This document shows positions 20,733 to 31,364 of a DNA stretch of 33,683 bases, in pieces. This DNA is from Ophiothrix spiculata (taxonomy: Eukaryota; Echinodermata; Ophiuroidea; Amphilepidida; Ophiotrichidae), in the NCBI GenBank assembly GCA_000969725.1, contig JXSR01S035113.1; one strand, 5' to 3'. Each line of letters starts with the position of its first letter. The first letter of the stretch is position 1. Below the pieces are notes generated by a model, which was given only the letters and a program-made list of their open reading frames with translations, made no database searches and had not been told where the DNA came from. The position numbers and the translations under genes are program-made.

Positions 20733-20960
20733 CTCAAGATCATTGTTTCTGCTAAGGCCGTATGGCGTGCCATTGGCGCAGGAGCGGTGAAAATTGGCAC
20801 AAAAAGTTTCTGAAAATGTGTGAGAAAGATATTTTTCTAGCTTTATTGAGCCAATTTTCAGTAACAGCTCATGAATTTGGCGTAAGCACCTCTTAAACTT
20901 TGTCAAACTTGCTCGAATTGGCGCAAGCTCAAAAACCTTAGCGGAAACACTGCTCAAGAT
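20733..20960. mobile_element. hAT-type MITE with perfect 8-bp TSD (212 bp)
   Basis: Element 20741-20952. Inverted ends CATTGTTTCTGCTAAGG and CAGTGTTTCCGCTAAGG, followed by a second inverted block around TTGGCGCA. Flanked by CTCAAGAT at 20733-20740 and 20953-20960, a perfect 8-bp duplication. CAGTG-like ends and an 8-bp TSD are hAT hallmarks. The 91-residue minus-strand frame here is fortuitous. Confidence 0.9.
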
Positions 20961-21461
20961 GCTGCCACACTGCAACATAAAAGCACAAAACTAGTAAACA
21001 AGTTTGGACTTCAACACTACAAATTATTATAGTAACGACCATGTATGTCCTTAGCCAGTCTTATTCTGGGTGTGCTATGATAAATTGTATACAAGTCTAA
21101 TAATTGTTGACTTATTTCTTACCACATAATTTGTATGGATCGTCTTCATTATTTACTTGCCATTGGTGTATCATAAGTGAACAATAGTGTGAGTTTTAAG
21201 AGATATATGCTGGTTTTAACACTCTGTTCACTTTAACTCCTTGTTGTGCTGGTCACAAAGTATTAAAACCAACCATTGTAATTAAGAGCTTGCCTCAGAT
21301 GTTAATTATATAGCGGATTAATCTGTGGAAACTCCAAAGACTTGCTGTAATCAATCAAGGTTCTGTGCAAAAAATGGATTAGATGCTAGTATCGGGCAAT
21401 GCAGAGTGTCATGTAGTAATCTGTAATATCTTGCATCTATAGATATTTACACACACGACCT

Positions 21462-21771
21462 TAAGGCACGGTTCCCAATTAATGGCGAAAGCTTTTATGT
21501 CATACGAAAGGGCTTAACGCAATTGTCTTGCATCATGATGCAGAAAAATATTGAGTCATGATTCAAAGATGAATGTAGTATAGTGTACTGTATGATGCAG
21601 GAAAATTGCTCCAGGGCCTCTATCATTATAAAGACTACTTCAAAGGAGGTAGTTGCGCGTTTCTCCTAATATTTTTGCGTCGTTACTCAAAATACATTTT
21701 GTCATGGTTCTTGCATCAAACCCTTCAGAATGTCAGAAGATATTCTGTCATGAATTGGGAACAAGGTCTAA
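21462..21771. mobile_element. MITE with GGTTCCCAATTAATG ends (304 bp)
   Basis: Element 21465-21768. The ends GGCACGGTTCCCAATTAATG and GACCTTGTTCCCAATTCATG are inverted, with a 3-bp TAA duplication (21462-21464, 21769-21771). The TAA target resembles PIF/Harbinger insertions, but the superfamily is not proven. Confidence 0.75.
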
Positions 21772-22410
21772 TGAAAGTCAACTAAGAAAACTTGAATGTG
21801 CAAGTTGGTATTTGTGCGCACATCAAAACAACCCGGACCGCATTATGCCTTGATTCTAGCCAAAGTATTACAAAGTTAACAATACATACTAATTGATCTA
21901 TAGATTGAATATAGTGCCCATAGTACCAACAAAGTTGACTGCATTACACACTTTGTAGAATCATAAGCTTTTTCATTGATGATAAATTATTTCTTGTTTA
22001 GTTTTTAACAACTTGATTTGGTGAATTAAATGCAAATTATATCTACCTTTTATTAAAAGAGTTGTTTATGTTATTTAAGGTTTTAACTTTTATTGCCAAA
22101 CTTGGAGCATTCTTATGCCTGAATGGAAGATTTTACCCCAATATGATTAATTTTGAAGAAAGCAAAGAAAAAAAGGGTCTACTCTGTACAAGTTATTCCA
22201 TTTTGGAAGTGTTAAGACGACTATTTATGATATGGACTGGGAACATTGCTTACGTCATGTTTTCTATGATTAACTACCCAATGTGATGTAGGCACCACTG
22301 TTCCTGTCTCATTTTAATTGTCAAATTTTTGTTATGGCAAGAATAAATGAACAGTATGTAAACATGAAAAGCTGGAACCTTGTGTATGATTTTTTGTTGC
22401 TTTAGACTTA

Positions 22411-22626
22411 GGCTACATTTACACTGTGACGGCTAAGCTAAGGGGTGATGACAAGCAATGGAGTTCTGCGGATTGCACTTTTGGGTTGTCCACCAGTCAT
22501 CGTTAGTTAAAGTCAGTTAATGCTGATACAATCTGCTAGCCACCGCAGACTCGTTACTATCAGTCGAATTCAGTTGCAAGTCCGTTACCCTCCGTCGACA
22601 ACAAGTTATCACAGTGTAAACCTGCC
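22411..22626. mobile_element. MITE with TTTACACTGTGA ends (216 bp)
   Basis: Left end GGCTACATTTACACTGTGA and inverted right end GGCAGGTTTACACTGTGA; flanks are CTTA and TTTA, an imperfect 4-bp duplication. No coding capacity. Confidence 0.8.
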
Positions 22627-23068
22627 TTTACCACTTGTAGTAGGCACTTCAGACGATTTTGTAATTGGTGGTCGTGTTGACCGAATGTTAACCACACCAC
22701 AGACATAAGATACAATATCCCCCCTGTTTAATTGTAATTTATTCTGTATGACTAATAGTAAAAAGAACTGTGAATTCTTAAGACCTACATGTCAAACATT
22801 TGACACTGATTGTACTCGGGCTCCTCGGCATATAGCAAAACTTTCATAAGCTGCTTGTTGGATGATTCAAATTTTTTACAAGCCGCGCTAAATTTTGCAT
22901 TTCTTCAAGCAGACATATTCAAAAGCTTTTTGGATACTTTAATACATTGCAGAGAGCTAAAATTTGTATTCCTTCACTTTGAAATCATTTTGAAATTCAA
23001 TACCTGTAACTTATAAAATCAGCCTTACTTTGATACGTAAAGGCCAATCTTTACTGTATGTGCCAAAA

Positions 23069-23331
23069 CATAGTCGGCCTCCAAACAAAATTTTCGCTAC
23101 CGAGCATTTGGTTGTGACGTCAAAATGACGAGTGACTCCAAACAAAATAACTTACACCGAGTTGAGACCAAATAAAATTTAGTGCTAGATTGCACATATT
23201 AATTATTGAATTGCCATATACATTGGACCAAATGTTTGTTACCCATTCATACTTTATATTTGATGGCAAATATTTGGTGACGTCACAACTAAATGTTTGG
23301 TAGGAAAAATTTTGTTTGGAGGCAGACTATG
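23069..23331. mobile_element. MITE inside the start of the array (263 bp)
   Basis: The ends of about 54 bp are inverted: CATAGTCGGCCTCCAAACAA and CATAGTCTGCCTCCAAACAA, continuing through GGTTGTGACGTCA / AGTTGTGACGTCA. Array units lie on both sides. Two TGACGTCA (CRE-type) palindromes are carried in the arms. No clear TSD. Confidence 0.9.
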
Positions 23332-23524
23332 ATTCGGCCTGAACTGTTGACACACAAAAGGCTGAAATTAATAGTAACTTATAAAATCTGCCTAACTTTG
23401 ATTCGTAAAAGCCAATCTTTACTGAAACTACCTAACTTTGAGACATAAAAGGCTGAAATTTAATAATAGTTCACTAAATCTGCCTTAACTTTGATGCATT
23501 AAGGCAAAACTTTACTGAAACTGC

Positions 23525-23965
23525 CTATTTCTAACAAAACCTAAAAAGAAAAGCCAGGGTTGTTTTCCTTGCTGATAAAAATGATGGCAAGCTACGGACC
23601 GCATGCGGCCCACCAAGGCTCCAGAGGAAAAAAATAATTTGTACTATTAGAAATTGGTAGTTCCAAATGTAATAAAAGTCACTGTGCATTCGAATATGTG
23701 TGGAATCAACTTGTCATCTCAAGTCATATTCAAATCTTGACGAGAATCGCTCTAGACCACATTGATTTATTCATATTAACATCCATAATACAGGGTGTAT
23801 CAAAAAGAAGTTTACAATGATTAAAGTGCCTCCATTTCAAAAAGTATGATATATTCTGTAAATTTGTTTTTAATTATAAGTTAAATAGACCATTGTCTTT
23901 CCATAACAGAAAAAATTACAGATGTGTGACAACCGAAACGAAAATTATGGTCAATTCTGTAAATT
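23525..23965. repeat. Non-array interruption with fragments of other repeats
   Basis: Breaks the tandem array. 23553-23588 is a reverse-complement fragment of the TTAA-type MITE at 20076-20368. At 23792, TACAGGGTGTATCAAAAAGA resembles the end of a mariner-like element, but no partner end is visible. The rest is unassigned. Confidence 0.6.
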
Positions 23966-25740
23966 GGCTGATAAAAGGCTGAAATTAATAGTAACTTACT
24001 AAATCTGCTTAACTTTGATATATAAAGGCCAATCTTTACTGTAACTGCCTAACTTTGATGCATTAAGGCCAAACTTTATGCTACCACACTGTAATTTGCC
24101 TACCTTTGACACAGAAGGTTGAAATTGATAGTAGCTCACTAAATCTGCCTAAATTCGATACGTAAAGGTCAATCTTTTCTAAAACTGCCTAACTTTGAGA
24201 CACAAAGCAGAAATTTATAGTAGCTTATTAAATCTGCCTAACTTTGATATGTAAAGGCCAATCTTTTCTCAAACTGCCTAACTTTGAGACAGAGAAGGCT
24301 GAAATTAATAATAACTTACTAAATCTGCTAACTTTGATACGTAAAGGCCAATCTTTTCTAAAACTGCCTAACTTTGAGACATAAAGGGCAGAAATTTATA
24401 GTAGCTCACTAAATCTGCCAAACTTTGATACGTAAAGGCCAATCTTTTCTAAATCTGCCTAACTTTGAGACATAAAGGGCTGAAATTGATAGTAGCTCAC
24501 TAAATCTGCCTAACTTTGATACATAAAAGCCAATCTTGTCTAAAACTGCCTAACTTTGAGACATAAAGGGCAGAAATTTATAGTAGCTCACTAAATCTGC
24601 CTAACTTTGATACATAAAGACCAATCTTTTCTAAAACTGCCTAACTTTGAGACATAAAGGGCAGAAATTTATAGTAGCTCACTAAATCTGCCTAACTTTG
24701 ATACATAAAGGCCAATCTTTTCTAAACTGCCTAAATTTGAGACATAAAGGGCTGAAATTTATAGCTCACTAAATCTGCCTAACTTTGATACATAAAGGCC
24801 AATCTTTTCTAAAACTGCCTAACTTTGAGACAGAAAAGGCTGAAATTAATAATAACTTACTAAATCTGTCTAACTTTGATACGTTAAAGCCAATGTTTTC
24901 TAAAACTGCCTAAATTTGAGACATAAAGGGCTGAAATTTATAGTAGCTTACTAAATCTGCCTAACTTTGATACGGAAAGGCCAATATTTTCTAAAACTGC
25001 CAAACTTGAGACATAAAGGGCAGAAATTTTAGAAGCTCACTAAATCTGCCTAACTTTGATACGTAAAGACCAATCTTTTTTTTAAACTGCCTAACTTTGA
25101 TACATAAAGGGCTGAAATTTATTGTAGCTCACTAAATCTGCCTAACTTTTATATGTAAATGCCAATCTTTTCTAAAACCACCTAACTTTGAGACAGAAAA
25201 GGGTGAAATTAATAATAACTTACTAAATCTGCCTAACTTTGGTATATTAAGGCCAATCTCTACTGAAACTGCCTAACTTTGATGCATTAAGGCCAAACTT
25301 TTATGTTACCACACTGAAATTCTCCTAACTTTGACTCTAAAGGCTGAAATTGATAGTAAATTTGACACATAAAAGGCTGAAATTAATAGTAAGCTCACTT
25401 TCTGCCTAACTTTGATGTATTAAGGCCACACTTTTATGTTACCACACTGAAATTTGCCTAACTTTGACACAGAAGGTTGAAATTGATAGTAACTTACAAA
25501 ATCTGCCTTACTTTGATACGTAAAGGCATCTTTTCTAAAACTGCCTAACTTTGAGACATAAAAGGCTGAAATTTATAGTAACTCACTAAATCTGCCTAAC
25601 TTTGATATGTTAAGGCCAATCTTTTCTATAACTGCCGAACTTTGAGACAGAAAAGCTGAAATTAATAACTTACTAAATCTGCCTTACTTTGATAAGTAAA
25701 GGCCAATCTTTTCTAAAACTGCTTAACTTTGAGACACAAA

Positions 25741-26404
25741 GGGCCGTATTCTCGAAAGATGTTTATCTAAACGTTGGTTAGACATAAAATGCGTTTAGTT
25801 AAAATCTGATTTTAGCTAAACGCCCGTTAAATATTTAAACGACGCGTCTGGTAAACAAAGCTATTTAAAACATATAAATATCATCCACTGAACTGTGCAC
25901 GTATAAAAGATATGCACTAGTGACCTATAAGTAGTTGTATTAGTAGCAGGTCCCTAGTCAACAAAGTTTTCTTCACTTCATCAAGTACACTACTCGTCAA
26001 GTGATGTCTGTGTACCTTATTGAATACGTAAAGAAAGGCTGGGCCTTCGCTATTAAAGCAATAGCCAGAACACAGTATTTACCATGTTTATAATGATAAT
26101 TCGAGGTTTATTTATCTTAAGCACACGTTTGGAGTATTTATTTTTCATTATAGCATGTCGTTGTCATCATATTATCATCTTCAATCATTATTCATTAATA
26201 TAATTACATTTGTAAAGCTTAAAGAACATACCCCCTGCCCTAGTTTAGTTTTAAACGCATTTTAGAGGAGTTTAACGACACGTGGTTAGAATTTAAACGG
26301 TGATTGTATTTAGTCACTCTTTGAGAATCACGTTTATTTTAATCATTATTTAAATAGCGATTTAAACACTGATTAGCGTTAAACATCGTTCGAGAATACG
26401 GCCC
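25741..26404. mobile_element. MITE, GGGCC-TATTC type, inserted in an array unit (664 bp)
   Basis: Inverted ends GGGCCGTATTCTCGAA(A/C) continuing GATGTTTA (24 bp, one mismatch). The flanking array DNA reads GAGACACAAA before and AAAGAGTTGACATTT after. Removing the element and one AAA rebuilds a 22-nt stretch that aligns without gaps to the array consensus. TAAACG motifs recur throughout. No transposase frame. Confidence 0.9.
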
Positions 26405-28059
26405 AAAGAGTTGACATTTATAGTAACTCACTAAATCTGCCTAACTTTGATACGTAAAGGCCAATCATTTCTAAAACTGCCCAACATTGAGACAGAAAAG
26501 GCTGAAATTTATAGCAGCTCAATAAATCTGCCTAACTTTGATACGTAAAGGCCAATCTTTTCTAAAACTGCCTAACGTTGAGACATAAATGGCTGACATT
26601 TATAGTAGCTCACTAAATCTGCCTAACTTTGAAACGTTAAGGCCAATCTTTTCTAAAACTGCCAAACTTTGAGACATAAATGGCTGACATTTATAGTAGC
26701 TCACTAAATCTGCCTAACTTTGATACGTTAAAGCCAATCTTTTCTAAAACTGCCTAACTTTGAGACATAAATGGCTGAAATTTATAGTAGCTCACTAAAT
26801 CTGCCTAACTTTGATACGTAAAGGCCAATCTTTTCTAAACCTGCTTAACTTTGAGACATAAAGGGCAAAAATTTATAGTAGCTCACTAAATCTGCCTAAC
26901 TTTGATACATTAAGGCCAAACATGTTACCGAACTGAAATTTGTCTAACTTTGACACAGAAGGTTGAAATTGATAGTAGCTCACTAAATCTGCCTAATAAG
27001 TTTGAGACATAAAGGGCTGAAATTTGTAGTAGCATACTAAATCTGCCTAACTTTGACATGACACGTAAAGACTTTTCTTTTCTAAAACTGCATAACTTTG
27101 ACACAGAAGGTTGAAATTTAAAGTAGCTCACTAAATCTGCCTAACTTTGATACGTAAAGGCCAATCTTATGTTACCACACTGAAATTCTCCTAACTTTGA
27201 CTCCAAAGGCTGAAATCGATAGTAACTTTGACACATAAAAGGCTGAAATTAATAGTAGCTCACTAAATCTGTCTAACTTTGATGCATTAAGACCAATCTT
27301 TACTGTAACTGCCTAACTTTGATGCATTAAGGCCATACTTTTATGTTACCACACTGAAATTTGCCCAACTTTGACACAGAAGGTTGAAATTGATAGTAAC
27401 TTACAGAATCTGCCTAACTTTGATACGTAAAGGCCAATCTTTTCTAAAACTGCCTAACTTCGAGACATAAAAGCTGAAACTAATAGTATCTTACTAAATC
27501 TGCCTAACTTTGGTATGATAAGGCCAATTTCTACTGAAACTGCCTAACTTTGACACATAAAAGGCTGAAATAAATGGTAGCTCACTAAATCTGCCTAACT
27601 GTGATACGCAAAGGTCGATCTTTGCTGAAACTGCTTAACTTTGACACAAAAAGACTGAAATTGAAAGGAACTTACTAAATCTGCCTAACTTTGATACATA
27701 AAGACCAATCTTTACTGAAACTGCTTAACTTTGACACAGAAAAGCTGAAATTGAAAAGAACTAAATCTACCTAACTTTAATGCATTAAGGCCAAACTTTA
27801 TTGAAACTGCATAACTGGACACATAAAGGGCTGAACTTTAATGGTGGCACACTAACACTTTGCCAAATCACAACTGAAATTTATGTTTACCTGATATATA
27901 TACTTGCCTAATTTTTATACATTTTGTCCAGAATTTGTGTATCTACTAAAACTCTCCAGCTTTGTCAAATCACAGTTAAAAGTAATGATGACATACCAAA
28001 ATAACTTTGATGAATTAATAAGGTAAAGACATCAAAGGAAGGTGTTTTAGTGAATTGCA

Positions 28060-28560
28060 ATAAAAATTTGTTTGTAAATTGGAAAAGATGTATCAAAAGT
28101 CAGCCAGTTTTAATGGATCTCTATAAAAATTTGTAAAGAGGTAAAAAAAGTTACCGAAGTAAGGCAGTTATTGTGGATAGCCATACAAATTATTCACAAT
28201 GTGGCAAACTCGGACAGTTTTAGTGGAACCTGTTGATTTTCTGCAGCTATGTGTAACAGTTAGGCAATTATATTGCAACAAATTTTAGCCATGATGTAGT
28301 AAAGTTAGACAGTTCTATTCACACGCCGCAAATTTCAGCCATGAGTGTCAAAGGTTGGCTATAATATGTTAAAGTTACGCAGAATTAAGACGTCTGAATT
28401 GGGACCTGAAATTTTAGATCACTCACAAAGAGTGTCAAAGGTTGGCTATAATATGTTGAAGTTACGCAAAATTAAGACGTCTGAATTGGGACCTGAAATT
28501 TTATATCACTCACACAAACATAATTATTCCAAAACTGGTACCAACTTTGAATAAAACAAG
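28060..28560 (-). repeat. Diverged array repeats in opposite orientation
   Basis: Blocks such as AAATTTCAGCC..GTGTCAAAGGTTGGC, AAATTTTAGCC..AGTAAAGTTAGACAG and GTAAGGCAGTT match the reverse complement of the array half-unit (AAATTTCAGCC..GTCTCAAAGTTAGGCAGTTTT). Spacing is about 46-61 bp. The last part is an 87-bp tandem pair (28344 and 28431). Confidence 0.75.
28344..28517 (+). repeat. 87-bp tandem duplication
   Basis: Two near-identical units start AGTGTCAAAGGTTGGCTATA at 28344 and 28431, with few mismatches. They are much younger than the surrounding inverted repeats. The open frame over them is a consequence of the repeat, since 87 is divisible by 3. Confidence 0.9.
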
Positions 28561-30330
28561 CAAATTACTGATTGTTGATTTCTCTCAGTTATTTTATTAA
28601 ATTCTATTGCACATTCTACTCTATTGCAATGCAAAAAGCACACTCAATATATTAATGCATTTTATATACAAACTTTATACAAAGTTCAACAACAAAAGGG
28701 TTGTACAATAAGGCTTTGAAGCATTGAAAGACATTTACTTGCCCAGAGACAGTTGTTTGCAACATTTGCAAGACTAATATTTGCTCAAATAGAGGCCAAA
28801 TGTCTCTTACAGCACGAGAATATAGACATTTTCAAAATTAATTTGGAAATCTCCGGAACGTCAGATCAAGTTGAACAACTTTTAACCAGTGGTTAAATCT
28901 TACTGCCATGATAAAACTCAGACGCAACTTCCACTTGGAACACTATTCCATTTATACACCCTACAAGTTAATTGTCTCATTGCAAAGATAGAGGTGATTA
29001 CTTCAGGGTTTGAAATCCATCGCTTACTTTTAAAAGAGTGGGTAAATGTCTTTTGACCATGTCTCTAAGGCAAGAAACGCCTATTGATCCACCCTCAAAG
29101 CCTTAAGACATCTCTATAGTACACTACATACTTAACTAGTATTATGAGCACAAACAGTCTATAATTTCAGAATACGAGACTTTTCAATGATCATATTTCT
29201 ACTGATTATTCAAAGTTTTGTTCTTTTACAATAATACCTTTATTCCAGTTGTTCAATTTACATTTGACTCTACAATGACATATATTTATACATCAAAACA
29301 GCTGATTTCTTGAAAATAAAACTTTGGTCAGAACTGATAACATTCATTATTGTATAGATTCTTCAGGATATAAACGTCAGGACATACATATTTTTCTAAA
29401 TTATATTTCTGATAAGATTTCGATGGTATACATATCTCTGTATGGCAACATTATGATTTGTTAGTAGACCCCTAGCAACATTTCTTGCACAACCACAAGG
29501 AGCAGTGCAAGCAATTTGAAATTAGTGTAGAAGCTTGCATAAGTGATTGCCATTGCTTTCCACCTATCATGCAATTTTGTACAATATCCAAGGCCAAAAA
29601 GCTAATAAAAATTTTGCACAAGCTAATTTCTTGATTTTTGTTTCCAAAAGATAGTCTCATCAGTATTGATGATAAATGCAAAAAATGTTTCTGAAAACGT
29701 TTTTAATAGGCATCAGCTTAATAAAAATGCAACAAATAAATGGTGAATATGAATAAGCAACAGCCTCTCACACACAATTCACACACTAACTGAACAATCA
29801 ATCAATCCATCACCCACTTTGAGCTACACACTGCATTTTCACTTTCATATCTGCCACACCAAAACTAAATTCACAATTGGAAACTCAGATTTCATGTGCA
29901 AAATATAATTTGACAACTACTCAACAAAAGTTTGTATTTCCCAGTTGCTAACTAGTCGTGAAATCCAGCCAAAGAAAACGTGGGGAAATTAAGAATGAAG
30001 TGAAAATGGACAGCTATGAAAGCTGTAAGATAAAAGATATCTGCATGTGCCGAGCAAATTTGGTTTGGCGGTAATGGCCACTGAGGAGATTAAATGAAGC
30101 AATATTTTTCAAGCAAACCAGGCGGATTGTACGTGTTTACTTTTGTGTATAGGCTTTAGCACCCAAAACTACCCCAGGGGCACAATTCTGTACTGAGCAA
30201 TTAATATCAAGTTGTTTTCTTCCAGAAGGGAAGTACAACTTGCCAATCATCAGCGAAGAAACTTTAAGGATTCTTACAAATACAGACTGCAGTAAGTGAT
30301 TAAATCAGTATTTTGATCCATTTTAAGGGT
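28561..30330. other. Intergenic DNA without supported feature
   Basis: AT-rich, low-complexity in places; no gene, RNA or complete element seen on either strand. Confidence 0.4.
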
Positions 30331-30374
30331 GGGGGTTGACTCTTATACATGCACACCAAAGATCAATCACACTA

Positions 30375-30804
30375 TACTTTGATCGACACCAAATAGGCAG
30401 GCCTACTCACATTAACCCCGATTTCTTAACCTTTACCGTTTCTAGTTTGTCTCCTCGAAGTGAGATGGGTGATGAAAAAACATGTGTTTTCACCACAATT
30501 CAAACCAGGGACCTCCTGCTTCAAAATGAGCAATACCCATAGCAAGCAACCACTGAGTCACTGCCTGGGCAGCGATTTGGTCCCTGCATGACACCCTGTC
30601 TGTGACGTATCTTGACTTTTCTTGATTTTCTTAAGTGAGATTTGGTTCCGTTAGAGTTCATACAAATAGCATGGACGTAGCTGAACACAGCACAACAGCA
30701 GACATACATGTGACTTGTGCATCAATATCTATGGCCCGCATGTGATTGGTATTAACTTAGCTCACAGATTTATAAAAGCGTCATAATTCCAACTTATTTA
30801 GTGA
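30375..30804 (-). repeat. Interspersed repeat, long copy, with a tRNA-like insert
   Basis: Same outer blocks as 14921-15060 (TACTTTGATCGACACCAAAT; CTGAACACAGCACAACAGCA; AACTTATTTAGTG). Between them about 260 bp are extra; on the minus strand these read GGCAGTGACTCAGTGGTTGC ... GGAGGTCCCTGGTTTGAA (30501-30567), which resembles tRNA A and B boxes. It is probably a SINE nested in the older repeat. Confidence 0.6.
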
Positions 30805-30917
30805 TGATCAAAGTAGAAATCTTCCACACAAAATAATCAAGCTTACATAATTTGCCACTATAGTACATGTTAAGAATACGGCTGTCAAACCAATGATATT
30901 GAACGTCAAACAGAACC

Positions 30918-31059
30918 TATAGGCCAAATAAAAATTTATTGGACAGTGTAAACAAAAATCCGGAGTGCAGGGCTCGGGGGAGAGCGCCATTGTCTATCAT
31001 TGCAACTTGTACCCTGAATATTTGTTTGCATTGTCCAATAAATTTTTTGTATGCCTATA
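30918..31059. mobile_element. MITE, GGCC-TTGGACA family (copy 2, 134 bp)
   Basis: Element 30922-31055. Inverted ends of about 40 bp: GGCCAAATAAAAATTTATTG then GACAGTG, and the inverse CATTGTCCAATAAATTTTTT then GTATGCC. Perfect TATA duplication (30918-30921, 31056-31059). Related to 8108-8371. Confidence 0.85.
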
Positions 31060-31364
31060 TGAGGTCTTATTATGTGACACACTTGTATGGGCCAAAGTTT
31101 AAGCCAACTGCCAATGGTTAACAAATGTGCAATGTGACACTGAATTCTTACATACAGAAATTCAAAACACACATAACTTGCTCTATTCACTACAACTGAC
31201 TCGAACTCTTCATGGACAATTGACATGATAGGCAGAATTATTAGTAGGTAAGCTTTAAGTTCAAAGGGACTTCATTACAAAGTTATCCATGTGTGTAGGG
31301 CTTCTGCAACAAAATTTCGATATAAATCTTGCAGTGTAACAGAATATGTTTCACATACTCTCCA

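Larger units (their letters stand above)
23006..27870 (+). repeat. 91-bp dimeric tandem array (about 4.9 kb with insertions)
   Basis: A two-part unit repeats every 90-91 bp, for example at 24230, 24321, 24411, 24502, 24593 and 24684. Half A reads AAATCTGCCTAACTTTGATA then CGTAAAGGCCAATC. Half B reads AAACTGCCTAACTTTGAGAC then ATAAAGGGCTGAAATTTATAG. The halves share the CTGCCTAACTTTGA core, so the unit is a diverged dimer of about 45 bp. Variants with GCATTAAGGCC and TTACCACACTG occur in blocks at 24050, 25270-25450, 26905-26940 and 27150-27370, suggesting higher-order structure. About 40 units remain after subtracting inserts. No coding potential. Confidence 0.95.

Noticed and set aside
20703-20978. 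91-residue minus-strand open frame
   Set aside because: Coincides with the hAT-type MITE at 20741-20952 and its duplications.
23006-27870. CRISPR-like array
   Set aside because: Animal DNA; units are contiguous and diverged with no unique spacers.
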